Assembly: GCA_902783205.1 (NCBI GenBank)
Contig: CACZQE010000290.1
Coordinates: 1-7,126, forward strand
Source: an uncultured Lachnospiraceae bacterium
Lineage (GTDB): Bacteria > Bacillota_A > Clostridia > Lachnospirales > Lachnospiraceae
Direction of reading: 5' to 3'
Length of the DNA stretch: 7,126 nt
The position numbers were made by a program, and so were the translations under genes. Positions 1-4,957 of the stretch are shown one piece after another; the first letter of the stretch is position 1, and each line of letters opens with the position of its first letter. The notes beneath the pieces were generated by a model. The model saw nothing but the letters and a program-made list of their open reading frames with translations, was not told the origin of the DNA and did no database searches.

Positions 1-96
1 CCCTACGGGAAGAATACAGGCCGGGTCAGGATCCGGATTTCTGTAAAAAACCGTGACAGGGTCATGAAAGAGCTTTCCATGATGACAGAGGAATGA
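1..96 (+). CDS. 3' end of an unidentified protein gene (partial)
   Basis: Frame 1 is open from the first base to a TGA at 94-96, giving the last 31 residues of a protein whose start lies outside the window. The other two plus frames hit stops within about 55 bases. The tail begins PYGKNTGRVRIRIS and ends KELSMMTEE, with alternating basic and hydrophobic residues that look like a beta strand followed by a charged helix. That fits a genuine folded C-terminus, but I do not recognise the family and assign no function. The gene is followed by about 98 non-coding bases with a separate promoter candidate, so it is probably not in the same transcription unit as the aminotransferase. Confidence is limited by the short length. 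Confidence 0.55.
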   Translation, partial: PYGKNTGRVRIRISVKNRDRVMKELSMMTEE

Positions 97-108
97 AGAC
101 TATATGAA

Positions 109-138
109 GGAAAATATGATAAAACTTGCATATTTTCC
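109..138. repeat. Perfect 10-bp inverted repeat, candidate operator
   Basis: GGAAAATATG at 109-118 is matched exactly by its reverse complement CATATTTTCC at 129-138, with a 10-base spacer. The half-site centres are 20 bases apart, about two helical turns, as expected for a symmetric regulator binding one face of DNA. The right half overlaps the candidate -35 at 126-131. No run of T follows, so it is a poor fit to an intrinsic terminator of the upstream gene, although the RNA could fold as a weak AT-rich hairpin. The repeat is seen directly; the operator role is inference. Confidence 0.45.
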
Positions 139-154
139 CATAATCGAATAGAAT
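126..154 (+). promoter_or_regulatory. Candidate sigma-A promoter for the aminotransferase gene
   Basis: TTGCAT at 126-131 (-35; the TTG core matches) and TAGAAT at 149-154 (-10; five of six match TATAAT) are separated by exactly 17 bases. Transcription would start near 161, giving a leader of about 34 bases. The first bases of that RNA, CGTGA at 161-165, could pair with TCACG at 178-182 to form a small 5' hairpin touching the edge of the Shine-Dalgarno. The -35 is weak. Confidence 0.45.
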
Positions 155-181
155 AGAAGGCGTGACTTGAAATGAATTCAC

Positions 182-186
182 GGAGG
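182..186 (+). promoter_or_regulatory. Ribosome binding site that decides the aminotransferase start
   Basis: GGAGG at 182-186 lies 8 bases before ATG at 195. An in-frame GTG at 186 would lie inside this Shine-Dalgarno sequence and have no site of its own, so ATG 195 is the start to use. Confidence 0.85.
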
Positions 187-194
187 TGCTGCAA

Positions 195-1484
195 ATGAAG
201 CCATTAAAAGAAATGAACAAACAGGAACTGACTGCTTTCAGGGAGAAACTTTCCGCACAGTATGAGGAGAAGAAAGCTCTTGGCATGAATCTTAATATTG
301 CCAGAGGAAAACCGGGAGATGACCAGCTGCGCCTGTCTCTCTCCATGATCACGGACTTTCCGGGACTGCTGCATCTGACATCGGAAGACGGAACCGATAT
401 CCGCAATTACGGTGTTCTGGACGGTATCCCCGAGGCCAAGAAGCTGATGGCGGATATGATGGGCGTCAGACCGGAGCAGGTGATCATTTTCGGCAATTCC
501 AGCCTGAACGTGATGTATGATACAGTTGCCCGGGCCTATATGTTCGGTATCATGGGAAGCACCCCCTGGTGCAAACTGGACAAGGTGAAATTCCTCTGTC
601 CGGTTCCCGGCTATGACAGGCATTTCGGCCTGACAGCCCAGTTCGGGATTGAGATGATCAATATTCCCCTCAAAGAGGACGGACCGGATATGGATATGGT
701 GGAAGAGTATGTGAACAATGACCCGGCGGTCAAGGGAATCTGGTGTGTTCCCCTTTACTCCAACCCCTCCGGCACCGTATATTCTGACGAAGTCGTCAGA
801 CGTTTTGCGGCTCTTAAGCCCGCCGCGGAGGATTTCAGGATTCTCTGGGATAATGCCTATGCGATCCATCATCTCTATGATGAGGAGATCACAATTCCCA
901 ATATCCTTGAGGAATGTGAAAAGGCAGGAAGACCCGACATGGTCTATGAGTTCTGCTCCACCTCCAAGGTCACCTTCCCCGGATCGGGAATCGCGGCAAT
1001 GGCCTGCTCCGAGGCAAATGTGGCGGACGCTCTGTCCAGGATCACATGGCAGACCATCGGCCATGACAAGATCAACCAGATGCGCCACGTACAGTTCTTT
1101 GGCAATATCGACGGAATGAAAGCGCACATGAAAAAACATGCCGCAGTGATCCGCCCCAAGTTCGAAGCATTTTACGAGGTCTTCGACAGAGACCTTGAAG
1201 ACCTTCAGATCGCGGAGTGGACAAAACCCAAGGGCGGTTACTTCATATCCTTTAACAGTATGTCGGGATGCGCAAAGGAAATCGTGGCCAAATGTAAAGA
1301 AGCGGGACTGATCCTGACAGGAGCCGGGGCAACCTATCCCTACGGCAGGGATCCGCAGGATTCCAATATCCGGATCGCGCCCACCTACTCCAGCCTTGAA
1401 GATGTGAAAAAAGCGGCGGAACTCTTCGCCATCTGCGTACAGCTGGTGACAGCCGATCATATGCTCACGGATATGGGAGAATAA
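195..1484 (+). CDS. Class I PLP-dependent aminotransferase, aspartate aminotransferase (AspT-like) type
   Basis: This 429-residue cytoplasmic enzyme most likely transfers an amino group between aspartate and 2-oxoglutarate, giving oxaloacetate and glutamate. The fold-type I landmarks are all present. The early ARGKPG segment near residue 39 and the RNYGVLDGIPEA stretch match the actinobacterial/firmicute aspartate aminotransferase family (Pfam Asp_aminotransf, typified by Corynebacterium AspT). N190 in YSNPSG, D219 in WDNAY (which pairs with the PLP ring nitrogen) and Y222 are in place. The Schiff-base lysine is K258 in STSK, and the substrate-carboxylate arginine is R393 in NIRIAPT. Length is normal for the family, and no active-site residue is missing. 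The gene stands alone between a candidate promoter and a stem-loop, so it is probably monocistronic. The family call is strong. Exact substrate preference is inferred from the family; another dicarboxylic or broad specificity is possible. Confidence 0.93.
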   Translation: MKPLKEMNKQELTAFREKLSAQYEEKKALGMNLNIARGKPGDDQLRLSLSMITDFPGLLHLTSEDGTDIRNYGVLDGIPEAKKLMADMMGVRPEQVIIFGNSSLNVMYDTVARAYMFGIMGSTPWCKLDKVKFLCPVPGYDRHFGLTAQFGIEMINIPLKEDGPDMDMVEEYVNNDPAVKGIWCVPLYSNPSGTVYSDEVVRRFAALKPAAEDFRILWDNAYAIHHLYDEEITIPNILEECEKAGRPDMVYEFCSTSKVTFPGSGIAAMACSEANVADALSRITWQTIGHDKINQMRHVQFFGNIDGMKAHMKKHAAVIRPKFEAFYEVFDRDLEDLQIAEWTKPKGGYFISFNSMSGCAKEIVAKCKEAGLILTGAGATYPYGRDPQDSNIRIAPTYSSLEDVKKAAELFAICVQLVTADHMLTDMGE

Positions 1485-1494
1485 GAAGAATAAC

Positions 1495-1523
1495 TTGAAA
1501 GCAACGGGATTTTGCTGTATCAT
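1495..1523 (+). promoter_or_regulatory. Candidate sigma-A promoter for the murF-topoisomerase operon
   Basis: TTGAAA at 1495-1500 (five of six match TTGACA) and TATCAT at 1518-1523 (five of six match TATAAT) have the ideal 17-base spacer. It begins 11 bases after the aminotransferase stop codon. Transcription from about 1530 would give murF a leader of about 100 bases containing the stem-loop at 1551-1590. This is the best promoter match in the window. Confidence 0.6.
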
Positions 1524-1550
1524 TATGATTACGTAAAGCGATCTCACAGG

Positions 1551-1590
1551 ATGAGAGGATAAGTACAAGTATTTGTATTTATCCTCTTGT
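1551..1590 (+). terminator. Long stem-loop; terminator of the aminotransferase gene and/or element of the murF leader
   Basis: AGAGGATAAGTACA at 1554-1567 pairs with TGTATTTATCCTCT at 1574-1587 with one G-U pair and a 6-base loop. Adding 1551-1553 with 1588-1590 extends the stem to 17 pairs with two more G-U pairs. The following bases to 1596 are T-rich but broken by G and A, so it is an imperfect intrinsic terminator. It lies after the aminotransferase stop but also downstream of the candidate promoter at 1495-1523. If both are real, it either partly terminates reads into murF or acts as a leader structure. The hairpin is seen directly; its role is unsettled. Confidence 0.5.
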
Positions 1591-1623
1591 TATGTTGCCA
1601 TTTATTATATGACAGAGAGGATA
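1553..1623 (+). promoter_or_regulatory. murF leader with two mutually exclusive pairings around the Shine-Dalgarno
   Basis: The nonamer GAGAGGATA occurs twice, at 1553-1561 (5' arm of the stem-loop) and at 1615-1623, where it contains the GAGAGG ribosome site of murF. TATCCTCTT at 1580-1588 can pair with either copy, with eight Watson-Crick pairs and one G-U pair. Pairing with the first copy leaves the ribosome site free; pairing with the second would mask it, with a 26-base loop. The first structure is much longer and should dominate in full-length RNA. The repeats are seen directly; a regulatory switch is inference, and no known riboswitch class is recognised. Confidence 0.3.
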
Positions 1624-1630
1624 GGATCAT

Positions 1631-3055
1631 ATGGAAGGTATAACCGTAAATGATATAGTAAAAGCGACGGGGGGCAGACTCCTCTGCGGGGACGGCAATA
1701 CGCCGGTCCGGCATTTTTCCATTGACTCAAGGACCGGGTCCCCGGACAGTATTTTTGTCCCCATTATCGGCGAGCGGGTGGATGCCCACCGCTTTATAGA
1801 AGATGCCATGAAGATCAACGGGGCATGCTTCACAAGTGAGCATGACAGTGCCGAAGACAGTAAGCCCTGGATCCGGGTGGAGGATACGGTGCGCGCCATG
1901 CAGCAGCTTGGAACCTACTACAGGAACCGGATGGATATGCCGGTGGTTGCCGTGACAGGCAGTGTAGGAAAAACCACGACCCGGCAGATGATCGCCACAG
2001 TTCTGGGATCATGCAAAAGGATTTATCAGACAAAAGGAAATCAGAACAGCCAGATCGGCGTGCCTCTTACTCTGGCGGAAATGTCCGCTGATGATGAGGC
2101 GGCCGTGCTGGAGATCGGCATGAGTGAGCGGGGACAGATCCGGTCTCTGACCACCATGATCCGGCCGGACTATGCCGTGGTGACCAATATCGGTGTCAGC
2201 CACATCGCCCAGCTGGGAAGCCGGGAGAATATCTGCCTGGAAAAGATGGATATCGTGGAAGGCCTGACAGACAGGGGCACGGTAGTCTTAAACGGTGACG
2301 ATCCTTATCTGAAAGCCTACAGGGGAAAACTTCCCTACAAAACCTTCTTCTACGGACTGGGGGAGGATTGCGATTTCCGGGCAGCGGACATCAGGACAAA
2401 GGGAATAATGACAGAGTTCACCCTGATCTACAAAGAGAATGGGGAGGAGATCAGACTTCCCGTGACACTGGGCATGCTTGGAAAGCATAACGTGCTTAAC
2501 TCCCTGGCAGGCTTATGTATCGCCCGCCAGATGGGACTGCCCATGGATAAGGCAGCGGCTTCCCTGAAAGACTTTACCGGAATCCGGCTTAAGATCCACA
2601 GGCTGAAAAGCTGCACCCTCATCGATGACAGCTATAATGCAAGCCCTGATTCCCTCAAGGCCAGTGTCAGTGTCCTGGCTGACTTTGAAGGAGCAGGAGG
2701 CAGAAAAATCGCCGGTATTTCCGATATGCTGGAGCTGGGTGAAAATGAAAAGCAGTATCATTTTGACACAGGTGTCTATATAGGGCAGCAGGCCATAGAT
2801 GAAGTAGCTGCATTCGGAAACCTTTCAAAAGAGACACTTGCCGGGATCCGCTCGGTCAACCCGGACATGAAAGTGACCGAGCTGGCTGACAGGGAAGCAT
2901 TTGACGATTACCTGATGGCCACAATAAGACCTGATGACGTTCTCCTGCTCAAGGCGTCCAACGGAATGGGCCTGATGCACACGGCCCGGAAGTTGATCGA
3001 CATGGATGCGGAAGCAGAGCAGAAAACAGGAGAGAAACATGCAGCAGACCTATGA
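1631..3055 (+). CDS. murF: UDP-N-acetylmuramoyl-tripeptide--D-alanyl-D-alanine ligase (MurF)
   Basis: MurF joins D-Ala-D-Ala to the UDP-MurNAc-tripeptide using ATP, completing the pentapeptide precursor of peptidoglycan in the cytoplasm. The 474 residues show the three Mur-ligase domains. The N-terminal UDP-binding domain includes SIDSR at 30-34. The ATPase domain has the P-loop TGSVGKTTT from residue 109 (lysine 114), EIGM at 161-164, TNIGVSHI at 185-192 and GKHNVLN at 284-290. The C-terminal domain carries DDSYNASPDS at 332-341 and a later DMLELGE motif. Length is normal, and the last 20 or so residues are a charged tail beyond the fold. ATG 1631 follows GAGAGG at 1615-1620 (10-base gap), with a second weak AGGA nearer. 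Its last 17 bases overlap the next gene, which implies co-transcription and translational coupling with the topoisomerase genes. The identification is firm. Confidence 0.97.
   Translation: MEGITVNDIVKATGGRLLCGDGNTPVRHFSIDSRTGSPDSIFVPIIGERVDAHRFIEDAMKINGACFTSEHDSAEDSKPWIRVEDTVRAMQQLGTYYRNRMDMPVVAVTGSVGKTTTRQMIATVLGSCKRIYQTKGNQNSQIGVPLTLAEMSADDEAAVLEIGMSERGQIRSLTTMIRPDYAVVTNIGVSHIAQLGSRENICLEKMDIVEGLTDRGTVVLNGDDPYLKAYRGKLPYKTFFYGLGEDCDFRAADIRTKGIMTEFTLIYKENGEEIRLPVTLGMLGKHNVLNSLAGLCIARQMGLPMDKAAASLKDFTGIRLKIHRLKSCTLIDDSYNASPDSLKASVSVLADFEGAGGRKIAGISDMLELGENEKQYHFDTGVYIGQQAIDEVAAFGNLSKETLAGIRSVNPDMKVTELADREAFDDYLMATIRPDDVLLLKASNGMGLMHTARKLIDMDAEAEQKTGEKHAADL
3028..3032 (+). promoter_or_regulatory. 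Ribosome binding site inside the murF end that sets the B-subunit start
   Basis: AGGAG at 3028-3032 lies 6 bases before ATG 3039. An upstream in-frame ATG at 3006 would add 11 residues (MRKQSRKQERN) that do not resemble GyrB/ParE N-termini, and it has no ribosome site. The family start pattern (M-x-x-x-Y-D-G, then I-S-I-L-E-G-L) fits ATG 3039. Confidence 0.8.
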
Positions 3056-4949
3056 CGGAAACAGCATTTCAATACTGGAAGGCCTGGAGGCGGTAAGAAA
3101 GCGTCCGGGCATGTATATCGGCAGCGTCTCCGTCCGGGGACTGAATCATCTGATCTATGAGATCGTGGATAATTCCGTGGATGAGCATCTGGCGGGTTTC
3201 TGCGATGAAATACATGTGACCCTGGGGGAGGACGGTACCGCCACGATCAGAGACAACGGCCGGGGTATTCCCACAGGACTCAATGAACAGACCGGCATGC
3301 CCGCCGTGGAGGTGGTATTTACCATGCTGCACGCGGGCGGCAAGTTTGACAACGGCAGCTATAAGATCTCAGGCGGCCTGCACGGCGTGGGCGCATCTGT
3401 AGTAAATGCCCTGTCCGACTGGCTTGAAGTCAAGATCCGGCAGGACGGCAAAGTCTACGAGCAGATGTTTGAGAGGGGCGTCACGGTGTCCCCCCTGGAG
3501 ATCATCGGCAGCTGCAGGCGGACGGACACGGGAACGGAAGTCACCTTCCTGCCGGACGAGACGATTTTTGACAAAACATATTTTAAGGCGGATTCCATCA
3601 AGAGCCGTCTGCATGAAACGGCCTACCTGAACCCGGGACTGAAGATTCATTTTCACAATGAAAGACCCGGGGAAGAAGAGGATGTAATTTTTGCTGAGAC
3701 GGAAGGTCTTAAGGCCTATGTACGCGATCTGAACAAGGGGAAACCCGTGGTCAGTGAAATCGTGTATTTCCACAGAAAAGTCGACGATATAGAAGTGGAG
3801 ACAGCCTTTCAGTATGTGGACGAATACCAGGAGAACCTTCTGGGGTTCTGCAATAATATCTGCACCATGGAAGGCGGCACCCACATCACGGGATTCAAGA
3901 CAAAGTTTACAAATGTGATGAATCAGTATGCCAGGGAAATCGGCGTCCTCAAGGAAAAGGATAAGAACTTTACCGGGTCGGACGTGCGAAACGGCATGAC
4001 TGCAGTCCTTTCCATCAAGCATATGGACCCGCGTTTTGAAGGACAGACCAAGACCAAGCTGGATAATCCCGATGCCGGCAAGGCTGTCAGTGATGTTCTG
4101 GGAGAAGAGCTGGTACTCTATTTCGACAGAAATCTTGAAGAACTTAAGAAGATTCTGTCCTGCGCCGAGAAATCCGCCAAAATCAGAAAGGCGGAGGAGC
4201 GGGCCAGGACCAACCTGATCAGCAAGTCGAAGTTTTCCATTGACACCAACGGCAAGCTGGCCAACTGCGAGAGCAGAAAGCCTGAAGAGTGTGAAGTCTT
4301 CATCGTGGAGGGTGATTCCGCCGGCGGTTCCGCCAAAACTGCCAGAAACCGGAAGACCCAGGCTATCCTTCCCATCCGGGGCAAGATCCTGAATGTGGAA
4401 AAGGCCACCAAGGACAAGGTTCTGGCCAATGCGGAGATCCGTACCATGATCCACGCTTTCGGCTGCGGTTTTTCAGAAGGCTACGGCAATGATTTTGACA
4501 TTGAAAAGCTTAGATATCATAAAATCATCATCATGACTGATGCGGATGTGGACGGCGCCCATATAGCGACGCTGCTGCTGACCTTCTTCTACCGTTTTAT
4601 GCCTGAACTGATCCATCACGGACATGTTTATCTGGCTACACCGCCTCTTTACAAGGCAGTGCCGAAGAAGGGAAAAGAAGAGTATCTCTATGATGACAGG
4701 GCCCTGGAAAAGTACCGGGCAAGCCACAAGGGCAGCTTTACCCTGCAGCGCTATAAGGGCCTCGGCGAAATGGATGCCCAGCAGCTGTGGGAGACAACCC
4801 TCAATCCCGAGACACGCATTTTAAAGCAGGTGGAGATCGAGGACGGAAAGCTGGCCGGAGAGGTGACAGGAATGCTGATGGGAAGCGAAGTGCCGCCCAG
4901 AAGAGAATTCATCCACCGTCACGCCGTTGACGCGGATCTTGATATATAG
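3039..4949 (+). CDS. gyrB/parE: Type IIA DNA topoisomerase, ATPase/TOPRIM B subunit (GyrB/ParE family)
   Basis: This is the 636-residue ATP-driven subunit that dimerises, captures a DNA duplex and supplies the metal-binding TOPRIM site for cleavage by the A subunit. The GHKL ATPase shows E41 and N45 in YEIVDN, D72 in RDNGRGIP and the glycine-rich lid SGGLHGVGASVVNALS. The transducer has the QTK loop at 336-338. TOPRIM has EGDSAGGSAK with E424 and D426, and DADVD with D501, D503 and D505. The tail has QRYKGLGEMD and PRREF. NRK-TQAILPIRGKILNVEKA and the PRREF ending resemble gyrase B more than ParE. However, the segment before TOPRIM reads FSIDTNGKLANC (399-410), where the family usually has LPGKLADC. 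It has no E. coli-type C-terminal insertion. It overlaps murF by 17 bases and is followed after 8 bases by its A partner. Because that partner lacks a GyrA box, the pair may function as topoisomerase IV. The family is certain; the gyrase versus topoisomerase IV name is not. Confidence 0.95.
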   Translation: MQQTYDGNSISILEGLEAVRKRPGMYIGSVSVRGLNHLIYEIVDNSVDEHLAGFCDEIHVTLGEDGTATIRDNGRGIPTGLNEQTGMPAVEVVFTMLHAGGKFDNGSYKISGGLHGVGASVVNALSDWLEVKIRQDGKVYEQMFERGVTVSPLEIIGSCRRTDTGTEVTFLPDETIFDKTYFKADSIKSRLHETAYLNPGLKIHFHNERPGEEEDVIFAETEGLKAYVRDLNKGKPVVSEIVYFHRKVDDIEVETAFQYVDEYQENLLGFCNNICTMEGGTHITGFKTKFTNVMNQYAREIGVLKEKDKNFTGSDVRNGMTAVLSIKHMDPRFEGQTKTKLDNPDAGKAVSDVLGEELVLYFDRNLEELKKILSCAEKSAKIRKAEERARTNLISKSKFSIDTNGKLANCESRKPEECEVFIVEGDSAGGSAKTARNRKTQAILPIRGKILNVEKATKDKVLANAEIRTMIHAFGCGFSEGYGNDFDIEKLRYHKIIIMTDADVDGAHIATLLLTFFYRFMPELIHHGHVYLATPPLYKAVPKKGKEEYLYDDRALEKYRASHKGSFTLQRYKGLGEMDAQQLWETTLNPETRILKQVEIEDGKLAGEVTGMLMGSEVPPRREFIHRHAVDADLDI

Positions 4950-4953
4950 GAGG
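4948..4953 (+). promoter_or_regulatory. Ribosome binding site overlapping the B-subunit stop codon
   Basis: AGGAGG at 4948-4953 begins within the TAG stop (4947-4949) and ends 4 bases before ATG 4958. The spacing is tight but the core is perfect. The arrangement favours re-initiation by ribosomes finishing the B subunit, which suits equal production of two subunits of one enzyme. Confidence 0.8.
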
Positions 4954-4957
4954 ACAC

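Noticed and set aside
186..194. GTG 186 as the aminotransferase start
   Set aside because: The codon lies at the end of the GGAGG ribosome site that serves ATG 195, and no other site precedes it.
718..1119. Plus-strand open frame of 133 codons in another frame of the aminotransferase
   Set aside because: It has no ribosome site, its translation is Arg/Pro/Ser-rich, and it overlaps completely with the PLP-binding core of the real gene.
1500..1516. Small hairpin AGCAA / TTGCT after the aminotransferase stop
   Set aside because: It has only five pairs with a 7-base loop and no following T run, and it sits within the candidate promoter spacer. It is too weak to call a terminator.
204..1568. Long minus-strand open frame of about 454 codons opposite the aminotransferase gene
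   Set aside because: It mirrors a strongly supported plus-strand gene, begins at a TTG in the hairpin region, and its translation is rich in His, Cys and Phe with no recognisable motif. It is a shadow of codon usage on the real strand.
2633..2638. TATAAT inside murF as an internal promoter
   Set aside because: It is spelled by the Tyr-Asn codons of the conserved DDSYNASP motif, with no TG extension and no -35 at proper spacing.
3006..3038. ATG 3006 as the B-subunit start
   Set aside because: It has no ribosome site, and the extra 11 residues are a basic stretch unlike GyrB/ParE N-termini. ATG 3039 has AGGAG at 3028-3032.
3369..4454. Minus-strand open frame of about 361 codons opposite the B-subunit gene
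   Set aside because: It is fully contained in a gene with intact catalytic motifs and shows no domain or ribosome site. It is an antisense shadow.
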